A DNA stretch of 9,297 nt from Elusimicrobiota bacterium (GCA_030673425.1 DAOVJB010000034.1:1-9297); one strand, 5' to 3'. Positions 1 through 7,574 are shown, counted from the first letter of the stretch. Program-made: numbers and translations. Notes: generated by a model from the letters alone, not told the origin.

Positions 1-372
1 ATGATTTGCAGGGGATCAGTACTTATTGCCCCTAAGGATCTTACTATTACCGTGGAGAGCGTTGAGAATAACGGGGTGATAAGATTGAGAAAGGAACATT
101 CTCCGTATAAAATCAATCCGTATATTGATAAGATGATGAAATCCGCCGCCAGTGTCTACGGGAAGAAAAGTATAGGTGTGTTGCTAACCGGCATGGGTAA
201 AGACGGCGTTGAAGGTATAAGGGCAATTAAAAAAGCAGGTGGAAGGACACTGGCTCAGGATGAGGCATCCAGCGTCATCTTCGGTATGGCCAGAGCAGCT
301 ATTGATGAAGGCCTGATAGATAAGGTAGTTTCTTTAGAGAAAATATCAGATGAGATAGTAAAAATGCTCTAA
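1..372 (+). CDS. cheB: CheB protein-glutamate methylesterase, C-terminal part (5' end outside window)
   Basis: This is the C-terminal part of the CheB methylesterase/deamidase catalytic domain. CheB removes methyl groups from receptor glutamates during chemotactic adaptation. The visible 123 residues contain the family block GSVLIAP at 5-11, then LLTGMGKDG at 61-69, where D68 matches the catalytic aspartate. AGGRTLAQDE (79-88) and SVIFGMARAAI (91-101) follow and are strongly CheB-like. The catalytic Ser and His, and the N-terminal receiver domain, lie upstream of the window. The ATG at base 1 is therefore almost certainly an internal methionine and the gene is partial. It ends 26 bases before cheA, which supports one transcript. 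The family assignment is very secure. Whether a receiver domain is present cannot be seen. Confidence 0.95.
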   Translation: MICRGSVLIAPKDLTITVESVENNGVIRLRKEHSPYKINPYIDKMMKSAASVYGKKSIGVLLTGMGKDGVEGIRAIKKAGGRTLAQDEASSVIFGMARAAIDEGLIDKVVSLEKISDEIVKML

Positions 373-383
373 TATCTTATAAC

Positions 384-389
384 AAGGAG
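384..389 (+). promoter_or_regulatory. Ribosome binding site of cheA
   Basis: AAGGAG lies nine bases before a GTG codon at 399. It supports GTG 399 over the in-frame ATG codons a few residues further in (residues 5 and 7), neither of which has a comparable upstream motif at normal spacing. Confidence 0.75.
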
Positions 390-398
390 TTTCAAGAA

Positions 399-2015
399 GT
401 GACTGATGAAATGGATATGTCACAATACAAGGAGATGTTCATAAGTGAAGCACAGGAACATCTGCAGGAGATGAGTAGGGCATTACTTGAACTGGAGAAA
501 AATCCTGAGAACTCCGACTTGTTAAACCAGATATTCCGGGGCAGTCATACCTTAAAAGGCATGGCGGCCACGATGGGATATGATGCGATAACGAAATTGA
601 GTCACCAGATGGAGGATGTTTTAGATAATCTGCGCAAGGGCGAAGTAAAAATAAATACCGATATCATTAATATCTTATTTGAATGTTTTGATTCCCTGCA
701 GCTTCTTGTTGATGAGGTGGTTACAGAGAAGGAAAAAGGACTGGATTTGTCTCCCATATCAAGAAAGCTGGAGGCGATAGTGACACCAGAGGCAGCCGTT
801 CCGGCAACGCCGGAAGAGAAAAAACCTCAGCAGGAACAAGTGAAGACAAAAACAGCCACCCTGGAACAGAAAACAGAGAGTGTGCGTGTAAATATCAAGC
901 AGCTTGATTCACTGATGAATTTAGTGGGGGAGCTTGTCATCAATAAAGCGCAACTTACCCAGATAGGACATAAGCATAAGATTGCCGAGCTGAGTGAGGT
1001 TTTATCCCATGTAGACAGGATAGCAACGGAGCTTCAGACACAGGTTCTCAAGACAAGGATGGTCCCGGTGTCGTTAATCTTTGACCGTTTTCCGCGTGTT
1101 GTAAGGGATATATCCAAAGCACATGGCAAGGAAATAAACCTGGAAATATCGGGAAGGGATATTGAACTTGACAGGATGATTCTTGAGGAATTAAACGACC
1201 CCATGGTTCATTTAATAAGAAATGCCGTTGACCACGGTATAGAAACACCCGAGGAGCGTCTGAAGAACAACAAGTCGAGAATAGGTACCATACACTTAAC
1301 CGCAGCAAGAGGGAAAGGTTTTGTTACTATTCAAATAATCGATGACGGAAAGGGAATAGACCTTGATAAAGTCCGTGTAACTGCCGTTGAAAAAGGGATA
1401 GTTACTCCTGAGGAAGCAGAACAGTTATCCAAAAGACAACTTTTAATGTTAATCTGTGACTCACGCTTTACCACCACAAAGAAGGTAAGCGATATTTCAG
1501 GCAGGGGCGTAGGCATGGATGTGGTAAAGACCAAAATAGAGTCTTTTAACGGTTCCCTGGAGATGAAGTCAGAAAAAGGGAAGGGGACAACCTTCATATT
1601 AAAACTCCCACTTACCGTAGCGATTATTAAAGCATTGCTTGTTGATATTAAAGATGAAATCTATGCCATACCGCTTTCTAATATTTCCGAGATTATATAT
1701 GTTAAGCGTGAAGAAATTAAAACCGTAGAAAAGGATGAGGTTATATTATTCCGTGATAAGGTTTTACCTTTAAGGAGATTAAGCGATATATTCGGGGAAG
1801 CAAGAGAAAAACAGACCACGCAATCTTTATCCGTTGTTGCGGTTGAGGCAGGTGGAAGAGAAGTGGGCCTTGTAATAGATTCTTTTATAGGGCAGGAAGA
1901 GATCGTTATAAAAACACTCGGCGGTCTCTTGAAAAAAGTAAAGGGATTCAGCGGCTCGACCATCCTGGGTAACGGGCGAGTGGTTTTGATTGTTGATGTA
2001 AACAGCTTGGTATAA
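399..2015 (+). CDS. cheA: Chemotaxis histidine kinase CheA, short form lacking a P2 domain
   Basis: CheA is the cytoplasmic kinase that binds receptor arrays through CheW, autophosphorylates, and passes phosphate to CheY and CheB. The order of its 538 residues is as follows. The P1 Hpt domain has GSHTLKG at 48-54, with H50 as phosphoacceptor. A Pro/Glu/Gln/Lys-rich linker spans about 125-160, and the P3 dimerisation helices about 161-225. The P4 ATPase has its N box at 265-282 (RNAVDHG), G1 DDGKGID at 315-321, F box FTTT at 357-360, G2 GRGVGMDVV at 368-376 and GKGTTF at 394-399. A CheW-like P5 domain runs from about 410 to the end. All kinase motifs look intact. The protein is shorter than the roughly 650-residue classical CheA because no P2 CheY/CheB-docking domain fits between P1 and P3. 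The start is GTG. The FtsA-like gene begins 17 bases downstream. Confidence 0.97.
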   Translation: MTDEMDMSQYKEMFISEAQEHLQEMSRALLELEKNPENSDLLNQIFRGSHTLKGMAATMGYDAITKLSHQMEDVLDNLRKGEVKINTDIINILFECFDSLQLLVDEVVTEKEKGLDLSPISRKLEAIVTPEAAVPATPEEKKPQQEQVKTKTATLEQKTESVRVNIKQLDSLMNLVGELVINKAQLTQIGHKHKIAELSEVLSHVDRIATELQTQVLKTRMVPVSLIFDRFPRVVRDISKAHGKEINLEISGRDIELDRMILEELNDPMVHLIRNAVDHGIETPEERLKNNKSRIGTIHLTAARGKGFVTIQIIDDGKGIDLDKVRVTAVEKGIVTPEEAEQLSKRQLLMLICDSRFTTTKKVSDISGRGVGMDVVKTKIESFNGSLEMKSEKGKGTTFILKLPLTVAIIKALLVDIKDEIYAIPLSNISEIIYVKREEIKTVEKDEVILFRDKVLPLRRLSDIFGEAREKQTTQSLSVVAVEAGGREVGLVIDSFIGQEEIVIKTLGGLLKKVKGFSGSTILGNGRVVLIVDVNSLV

Positions 2016-2020
2016 CGTGT

Positions 2021-2026
2021 GGGGGT
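2021..2026 (+). promoter_or_regulatory. Ribosome binding site deciding the start of the FtsA-like gene
   Basis: The G-rich run GGGGGT, continuing into G at 2027, can pair with the 16S anti-Shine-Dalgarno sequence if one G-U wobble is allowed. It sits 6-7 bases before TTG 2033, which is ideal spacing, but directly abuts GTG 2027. This favours TTG 2033 as the true start. The resulting N terminus, MDKIFALDIG, places the first actin-fold strand at the very start of the protein. Confidence 0.5.
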
Positions 2027-2032
2027 GTGGTT

Positions 2033-4195
2033 TTGGATAAGATATTTGCTCTTGATATAGGAACAAGGAAAGTAGCGGGGATTATTGGGCGTGTAAATAA
2101 GAGCGAGGGTACACCTGGCGCACTTGAGATATTAGACTGTGAGATAGCGGAACATAAAACAAGAGCTATGCTGGCAGGTCAGGTACACGACGTGGCAAAA
2201 GTAGCAGAGGTAGTACAGACGATTAAAAATACGTTGGAGCAGAGGACAGGGGAGAAGTTGAACAAGGTAGCTGTTGCCGTAGCAGGCAGGGTTTTAAAGA
2301 CATTAAAGGCGAAAAGCACAAAAGAGATATCCTTTGATGAAGAAGTAACACGGGAAGATATTTTTAATCTGGAGATGGAAGCTGTTCAGAAAATTTTAGG
2401 CAACATGACACGGCAGAAGAACATAGATTTTGCCGACAAGTTCTATTGTGTCGGTTACAGTGTTGTTTCATATAGATTGGACGGAGCCAGGATAGAAAAC
2501 CTCATAGGACACAAGGGTTCCGAGATAGAAGTTGAGGTTATCATAACGTTTTTACCGAGGATAGTGCTTGAAAGCATGTTCAGCGTATTAAAAAGGGTGG
2601 ATCTGCAGGTCTGTTCTTTGACTTTAGAACCTATTGCAGCTATTAATGTTATTATCCCTCCTGATATGAGACGCCTGAACCTGGCGCTGGTTGATATCGG
2701 TGCCGGTACGAGCGATATAGCTATTACCGAGGAAGGCAGCATCATGAGCTATGGCATGGTGACAAATGCCGGAGATGAAATTACAGAAAAGCTCTGCCAG
2801 AGGTACTTAGTCGATTTTACCACAGGGGAATATATTAAGAGACATCTCACCTGCGAGGAAAAAATATCATTTGCTGATATTTTCGGGAGGCACCATGAAT
2901 ATGAAACTAACAGTATGATACAAGAGCTATTACCCGCGGTGAGAGACCTGGCTAAAAAGATCACATCAGAAATAGTTGCGTTAAATCAAAAGCCGCCTCA
3001 TGCTATTGTATGTGTCGGCGGAGGGAGCAGGACTTTTTGCCTACAGGATAAGCTTGCTGAGGCTCTTGAAGTTTCAAGAGAGCGCGTGGGGATACGCGGG
3101 CCGGAGATGATTTTATCCATCAAGGATAATACAGATAAACTAAAGGGACCGGAGGCGGTGACTCCTCTTGGAATTACTGCTATCGCCGGACAGAGGCAGG
3201 GTATGCAGTTTATTAATGTTGCTGTAAACGGTAAGAAAGCGCACCTTCTTAATCTGAACCAGAATCTGAATGTACTTACCGCTTTAGTTGCGGGTGGTAT
3301 TAACACAGAAAAGCTCTCCCCCAAACCGGGGTTGTCAAAAACATATGAGATTGATGGTGAAATAGGAGTTATTAAAGGGACTCTCGGGATTCCTGCTGTT
3401 ATTAAAGTTAACGGCGAGAAGGCCCGTTTAGATACATTCATAAAAGACAATGATGAGATAACCTTTATTGAGCCTAAGGATGGAGAAGACGGCAGGACCA
3501 CTATAGGTGAGCTGATAGGTGATAGGGGTATAATAAGAATAATAATAAATGATATCCAAACAAGAATAATGCCTGATCTATTCATGAATAGAGAACAAGT
3601 CTCTTTTGATACAGATGTAATCGACAGGGCAAAAATCGAAATTAAAAAGAAACACGATCTGCAGGATGCCTTAAGGAGCGCCGGTTATCATATGGAAGAA
3701 GGATGCGAGCGGAGCATAATGGTAACAGTTAACGGTCAGCCGAGGATTCTTACGCAGGAGAGCTACAGCCTGCGTATTAATGGCAGGGAGATGTCTTTAG
3801 AAGATGAGATAAATATTAACGATGGTGATATTATTGAATATCACTTTTATGAGTCAACCCGCTACCAGATTAAGGATGTCGTAGGTCTTCCCAGAAGCGG
3901 TAAAAACTTAAAGGTCAGAGTGAACGGCGAGGATTTTGCATTCAGTGGTGAACCGGGTAAAATCTTCATGAACAGGCAGGAATCGTCATCTGATGATTTT
4001 ATTCCGAACGGAGCCGAGATAATGACCCAGGACGGCAAGGATGCACAAGCCATTTTGGTTGATATTTTCAGATTTATTTCCCTTAAAAGAGATGAGGAAG
4101 CGGGTAAGAAACTGACTCTGTTGATTAACGGGAGGAAAGCCCGGTTTACAAGTTTGTTAGAAGACGGTTCTGAGGTAAATGTATACTTTGAATAA
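2033..4195 (+). CDS. FtsA-like actin-fold ATPase with a long C-terminal tail of repeated beta-motifs
   Basis: Residues 1-390 follow FtsA. Phosphate-1 motif FALDIGTRKVAG is at 5-16. A segment at about 80-170 resembles the FtsA-specific 1C (SHS2) subdomain (VAVAVAGR, then EVEVIITF). Phosphate-2 motif LVDIGAGTSDIAI is at 219-231, the adenosine motif VCVGGGSRT at 326-334 and a connecting helix at 378-390. Canonical FtsA is about 420 residues and ends in a membrane-binding amphipathic helix. This protein instead has about 330 further residues with recurring (V/I)NG strand motifs at 398-400, 459-461, 566-568, 582-584, 630-632 and 698-700, several followed by an acidic 'DGD/DGS-E-I/V' turn. A nucleotide-dependent, possibly polymerising scaffold is inferred. 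Long FtsA-domain proteins of this kind are known in anaerobic Firmicutes without an assigned role. The start could be GTG 2027 (722 residues). It lies between cheA and cheC with gaps of about 20 bases, so it is probably co-transcribed with them. It is not likely to be the housekeeping ftsA, since no ftsZ or ftsQ is adjacent. Confidence 0.85.
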   Translation: MDKIFALDIGTRKVAGIIGRVNKSEGTPGALEILDCEIAEHKTRAMLAGQVHDVAKVAEVVQTIKNTLEQRTGEKLNKVAVAVAGRVLKTLKAKSTKEISFDEEVTREDIFNLEMEAVQKILGNMTRQKNIDFADKFYCVGYSVVSYRLDGARIENLIGHKGSEIEVEVIITFLPRIVLESMFSVLKRVDLQVCSLTLEPIAAINVIIPPDMRRLNLALVDIGAGTSDIAITEEGSIMSYGMVTNAGDEITEKLCQRYLVDFTTGEYIKRHLTCEEKISFADIFGRHHEYETNSMIQELLPAVRDLAKKITSEIVALNQKPPHAIVCVGGGSRTFCLQDKLAEALEVSRERVGIRGPEMILSIKDNTDKLKGPEAVTPLGITAIAGQRQGMQFINVAVNGKKAHLLNLNQNLNVLTALVAGGINTEKLSPKPGLSKTYEIDGEIGVIKGTLGIPAVIKVNGEKARLDTFIKDNDEITFIEPKDGEDGRTTIGELIGDRGIIRIIINDIQTRIMPDLFMNREQVSFDTDVIDRAKIEIKKKHDLQDALRSAGYHMEEGCERSIMVTVNGQPRILTQESYSLRINGREMSLEDEININDGDIIEYHFYESTRYQIKDVVGLPRSGKNLKVRVNGEDFAFSGEPGKIFMNRQESSSDDFIPNGAEIMTQDGKDAQAILVDIFRFISLKRDEEAGKKLTLLINGRKARFTSLLEDGSEVNVYFE

Positions 4196-4218
4196 TATGA
4201 TGACTAAAGGGAGAAAAA

Positions 4219-4836
4219 ATGTCTAAAGATGTGAAATTAAGTGAAGGACAATTAGACGCATTGCGCGAGTTAGGCGGTATTGGCGCCGGCAATGCAGCCA
4301 CAGCCTTATCACAGTTGCTTAATAAAAGGGTAATGATGACTGTGCCTAAAATAGATGTAGTACCGGTGGAGAAAGTTCCGCTTCTGATGGGTCAGCCTGA
4401 AACACTGGTGGTAGGTGTTTATTTGCGTATTTTAGGAGATGTGCTTGGAAGTATGCTCTTAACCTTTCCCCGTGACAGTGCGTTTGCTTTAGCTGATGTT
4501 CTTGCGGGAAGAAAAATAGGTGCTACCAAAATATTAAGCGATATGGACCGTTCTGCCCTGATGGAAACAGGAACTATTGTAGCAGGGGCCTACCTTAACG
4601 CCTTGAGCATACTTACCAAAAGGACCCTTGTTCCGTGTACGCCCAACCTTGCTTTCGATATGATGGGTGCGATAGTAGATTATATACTCATTGGCTTAAG
4701 CCGGGTGGTGGAATACGTTATTGTTCTTGAGGTTGAATTTGTTGAAGCCGATACCAAGGTTAAGGGTTTCTTTTTCATTCTGCCTGATCCCGAGTCATTA
4801 AAGATTATCATGAAAGCTATCGGTGCAGAAGAATAA
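4219..4836 (+). CDS. cheC: CheC-family protein with both catalytic asparagines replaced
   Basis: CheC proteins are small cytoplasmic CheY-P phosphatases that also bind the receptor deamidase CheD. The 205 residues align along the whole family, with two pseudo-symmetric halves. The family's active-site pattern is (S/D)-x3-E-x2-N-x22-P, present twice. Here the first half reads D13, E17, G20, P43 and the second S112, E116, T119, P142. Spacing, glutamates and prolines are kept, but both asparagines are gone (Gly and Thr). IGAGNAATALSQLL at 21-34 and the DMMGAIVDY region at 147-155 are typical CheC sequence. The start ATG has GGGAG five bases upstream, 23 bases after the FtsA-like gene. CheX and FliY are alternatives, but CheX has a different single-site layout and FliY carries an added FliN domain that is absent here. 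Family assignment is secure; phosphatase activity is doubtful. Confidence 0.92.
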   Translation: MSKDVKLSEGQLDALRELGGIGAGNAATALSQLLNKRVMMTVPKIDVVPVEKVPLLMGQPETLVVGVYLRILGDVLGSMLLTFPRDSAFALADVLAGRKIGATKILSDMDRSALMETGTIVAGAYLNALSILTKRTLVPCTPNLAFDMMGAIVDYILIGLSRVVEYVIVLEVEFVEADTKVKGFFFILPDPESLKIIMKAIGAEE

Positions 4837-4865
4837 AAAATAGATGTAAACAGGAGGATGTTACA

Positions 4866-5237
4866 ATGACTAAAATTTTAGTTGCTGATGATTCCAAGTT
4901 TGTGCTTGAGATAGTAGAGACGGTCTTACAGAGCGAAGGATTCGAAGTTGTTACTGCCGTTGACGGGACTGAAGCATGGGATAAGATTCAGAGTGAGAAA
5001 CCGGATGTTGTTATTATTGATATCGTGATGCCGGGGATGAACGGATATGAGATATGCAAGAAAATTAAATCCACGGAAGAGCTTAAAGGTCTGCCTATTC
5101 TGGTTCTCACTACAAAAGCACAGGAAAAGGATGTTGAATTGGCACAGACATCGGGAGCTGACCTATACATGACCAAGCCTTTTGACCCAGACGAGCTGGC
5201 ACAAAAGGTGAAAAAATTTTTTGAGAAGAAAAAATAG
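4866..5237 (+). CDS. cheY: Single-domain response regulator, CheY
   Basis: This is a stand-alone 123-residue receiver domain, the usual size of CheY. D8 and D9 form the metal-binding acid pair, D52 (VIIDIVMPGMNG) is the phosphorylation site, T82 is the switch Thr, Y101 is the switch aromatic, and K104-P105 form the conserved KPF block. No output domain follows. It lies 29 bases after cheC behind a strong AGGAGG (4852-4857) and is the last gene before the operon's hairpin, so it is probably the partner of the CheA encoded upstream. It would diffuse to the flagellar switch or another motility output. No flagellar gene is in the window, so the exact output is inferred. A general two-component receiver of the Spo0F type has the same layout, but the chemotaxis context favours CheY. 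Confidence 0.93.
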   Translation: MTKILVADDSKFVLEIVETVLQSEGFEVVTAVDGTEAWDKIQSEKPDVVIIDIVMPGMNGYEICKKIKSTEELKGLPILVLTTKAQEKDVELAQTSGADLYMTKPFDPDELAQKVKKFFEKKK

Positions 5238-5265
5238 GTAATTTGTAAAAGATTCAGTAGATTTT

Positions 5266-5307
5266 AATAAAAAGGCTGACTCTAAAAGAGGGGTCGGCCT
5301 ATTTATT
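5266..5307 (+). terminator. Hairpin terminator after the chemotaxis operon
   Basis: The arms 5273-5283 (AGGCTGACTCT) and 5290-5300 (GGGGTCGGCCT) pair over 11 positions, four of them G-T wobbles, around the loop AAAAGA. The stem extends outward through AATAAA (5266-5271) and TTTATT (5302-5307) after one A-A mismatch. The downstream side is T-rich but not a clean T-run. Because the flanking tracts are complementary, it could also act on transcripts from the opposite strand. It separates cheY from pcrA. Confidence 0.65.
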
Positions 5308-5325
5308 GATTTGATAGGGTAGGCT

Positions 5326-7539
5326 ATGAACGATATATTAAAAGATTTGAATTCTAAGCAACGGGAGGCGGTGCAGCATACAGAAGGTCCCTTGCTTATC
5401 CTGGCAGGAGCAGGCTCCGGGAAAACAAGGGTTATAACCCACCGTATTGCCCACCTTGTGCATAAAGGAATTAGTCCTTCAAATATTCTTGCTGTTACGT
5501 TCACGAATAAAGCTGCTGATGAGATGCGACAGAGGGTTGTCAGGTTGCTCAGCAGCAGGAGTGCGCATGGAATACATATTCCCTTGATATGCACTTTTCA
5601 TTCTTTCTCTATGCGTGTTCTGAGGCAGGACATTGACAGGATAGGGGAACGCAGAGATTTTGTTATCTATGATGAATCCGGACAGTCCAGTCTTATCAAG
5701 GAATGCCTGAAGGAATTAAGAATTGATGAGAAGAAGTTCAAGGTCAGCGCTATAGCCAATGCTATAAATAAAGCGAAGGATAACCTTGTTGATTTTGAAT
5801 CTTACCAGATATATACTGCAGCTGACGGGAATTACTATAGGGAAGTGATAAATGATATTTATGCGCTGTATTCGAGGAAGCTTTCAAGGAACAACGCCCT
5901 GGATTTCGGCGACCTGATTATGAAATGTGTCCAGCTCCTGAAGCAGCATAAAGATATTCTTGATAAATACCAGGAGCGGTTCAGGTATCTCATGATTGAT
6001 GAATACCAGGATACCAACCACGCTCAGTATATGCTGACAAAGCTGCTCGGGAAAAAGTACGGTAATATATGCGTAGTGGGGGATGATGATCAGAGCATAT
6101 ACATGTGGCGTGGTGCGGATATGCGCAACATACTCCATTTTGAAAAGGATTACACAAAACAAAATAGTTCTGTTCGTGTGTTAAAGATGATGGAAAATTA
6201 CAGATCGGCCAAGGATATTCTTGATGTTGCCAACAACCTGATAAAACATAATATATACCGTCGTCATGATAAAGGCGTGCTTCGTTGTGTAGGAGCTAAA
6301 CGATCTCAAAAGAAATCCTGTGTTGATTTTATGGAAATGTTAAATGAACAAGAAGAAGCGCAGTATGTCGTAAATGAAATTAAATTGAGACTTAAGAAGA
6401 AAAATAGTTCAGACGGAGATATAGCGATTTTCTACCGCACCAACGCCCAGTCCCGCGTATTCGAGGATGTATTTAGGAGAGAAAACATTAAATATACCAT
6501 AGTGGGAAGCGTTCAGTTTTACGAACGAAAGGAGATCAGGGATATACTGAGTTATCTTCGTCTTGTAGTTAATCCTTCTGATTCGGTTGCATTAAAAAGA
6601 ATTATTAATATACCAAACCGCAGTATCGGAAAGGTCACAATAAACCAGCTGGAGCAATTCGCATTGAAGCAGAATATATGTTTATACGAGGGGCTGCTTA
6701 ATGCTGATAAGATAAACTCAATAAATGAATCAAAATGCAGAACCATAAAAAGTTTTGTCTCTTTTATAGAGAAGTTCAAAAAAGATAAAAACACGCTTTC
6801 TGTGGCTGAATTAACATCCCGGCTGATTAATGAGACTGGATATATAAGTGCTCTTGAGGCAGAGGATACTTTTGAATCCCGGGCGCGGATAGAAAATGCA
6901 AAAGAGTTGATTTCGGCTATGAGGGAATTCGAGGAGAGAACACCTTCAGGTAACGTGGAGTTCTTTCTGGAGCAGATCTCCCTGATGGATACCTCAGGTA
7001 TGGTTCCTGAAGGATATGATGTTGAGGGCAATGGAAATCCCAAAAGCGGGTCAGGGCTCACGGGTCACGGGTCACGTGTTCGTGTTGTCCTTATGACGCT
7101 TCATCTTGCCAAGGGCTTAGAGTTTGACCATGTTTTCCTGACAGGTATGGAGGAAGGACTGCTCCCGCATATTAATTCGATGGCCTCAGAAGCAGAGTTG
7201 GAGGAGGAAAGACGGCTCTGCTATGTAGGTATGACAAGAGCAAAGAAACAGCTTTCCCTTACATGTTGCAGTGAGAGGAGACTTTATGGGACGAGGCGGT
7301 GGAACCTTCCCTCAAGGTTCGTGAATGAAGTCCAGGTGAGTATGGGTACAACTAAAAAGGTAAGGGAAAAAGAGACCTCTTTATGGCGTATAGGGCAGAG
7401 AGTAAGGCACCCGATGTTCGGCGACGGGAAGATACTTGATAAAAGCGGCTCAGGGGATGGCTTGAAAATGGTGGTATTGTTTAATAGCGGCGAAACGAAG
7501 AAACTTCTTGTTAAATACGCAGGACTACAGAGGTATTAA
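5326..7539 (+). CDS. pcrA: UvrD/PcrA-family ATP-dependent DNA helicase
   Basis: This is a superfamily 1A 3'-5' helicase for DNA repair, for clearing replication-transcription conflicts and for removing recombinase filaments. The 737 residues are a normal PcrA length. Motifs in order are: Q-motif LNSKQREAV (8-16), Walker A AGAGSGKT (27-34), motif Ia VTFTNKAADEM (57-67), motif Ib TFHSF (90-94), Walker B MIDEYQDT (223-230), motif III GDDDQSIYMWRGA (252-264), motif IV NYRS (291-294), motif V LMTLHLAKGLEFD (589-601) and motif VI EERRLCYVGMTRAK (627-640). Residues 686-735 (WRIGQRVRHPMFGDG onward) match the C-terminal Tudor-like domain of PcrA that contacts RNA polymerase. All catalytic residues appear intact. 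The linker before motif V is longer than usual and carries a tandem 7-base DNA repeat. The ATG start has only a weak GGGTAGG upstream. The gene follows the hairpin at 5266-5307, so it probably has its own promoter, which I could not identify. Confidence 0.96.
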   Translation: MNDILKDLNSKQREAVQHTEGPLLILAGAGSGKTRVITHRIAHLVHKGISPSNILAVTFTNKAADEMRQRVVRLLSSRSAHGIHIPLICTFHSFSMRVLRQDIDRIGERRDFVIYDESGQSSLIKECLKELRIDEKKFKVSAIANAINKAKDNLVDFESYQIYTAADGNYYREVINDIYALYSRKLSRNNALDFGDLIMKCVQLLKQHKDILDKYQERFRYLMIDEYQDTNHAQYMLTKLLGKKYGNICVVGDDDQSIYMWRGADMRNILHFEKDYTKQNSSVRVLKMMENYRSAKDILDVANNLIKHNIYRRHDKGVLRCVGAKRSQKKSCVDFMEMLNEQEEAQYVVNEIKLRLKKKNSSDGDIAIFYRTNAQSRVFEDVFRRENIKYTIVGSVQFYERKEIRDILSYLRLVVNPSDSVALKRIINIPNRSIGKVTINQLEQFALKQNICLYEGLLNADKINSINESKCRTIKSFVSFIEKFKKDKNTLSVAELTSRLINETGYISALEAEDTFESRARIENAKELISAMREFEERTPSGNVEFFLEQISLMDTSGMVPEGYDVEGNGNPKSGSGLTGHGSRVRVVLMTLHLAKGLEFDHVFLTGMEEGLLPHINSMASEAELEEERRLCYVGMTRAKKQLSLTCCSERRLYGTRRWNLPSRFVNEVQVSMGTTKKVREKETSLWRIGQRVRHPMFGDGKILDKSGSGDGLKMVVLFNSGETKKLLVKYAGLQRY
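7051..7078 (+). repeat. Four near-copies of a 7-base unit (TCACGGG) inside pcrA
   Basis: The units are TCAGGGC (7051-7057), TCACGGG (7058-7064), TCACGGG (7065-7071) and TCACGTG (7072-7078). Two are perfect and two degenerate. The period of 7 is not a multiple of three, yet the whole insert keeps the helicase frame and encodes the Gly/Ser-rich piece SGSGLTGHGSR in the linker before motif V. Confidence 0.8.
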
Positions 7540-7568
7540 ACTTGGCATTTCGTAGTTCTTGTTTTTGT

Positions 7569-7574
7569 AAGGAG
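7569..7574 (+). promoter_or_regulatory. Ribosome binding site of gatC
   Basis: AAGGAG ends five bases before ATG 7580 and fixes the start of the short gatC gene. Confidence 0.75.

Noticed and set aside
1-3. ATG at the first base as the true start of cheB
   Set aside because: The reading begins in the middle of the CheB catalytic domain; the catalytic Ser/His region would be missing, so the gene continues upstream of the window.
2033-3202. Housekeeping ftsA or pilM
   Set aside because: No ftsZ, ftsQ or pilN/O/P genes adjoin it, and the 330-residue beta-motif tail is absent from both families.
2998-3585. 195-codon open frame on the minus strand inside the FtsA-like gene
   Set aside because: It is a complementary-strand shadow: composition is Ile/Ser/Pro-rich without family motifs, and the plus-strand gene across it is clearly conserved.
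5238-5325. Promoter for pcrA in the gap after cheY
   Set aside because: TTGTAA at 5243-5248 has only poorly spaced AT-rich -10 candidates overlapping the hairpin; too weak to annotate, though a promoter somewhere here is expected.
6552-7061. 169-codon open frame on the minus strand inside pcrA
   Set aside because: No recognisable motif; it lies opposite a continuous, well-conserved helicase reading frame.
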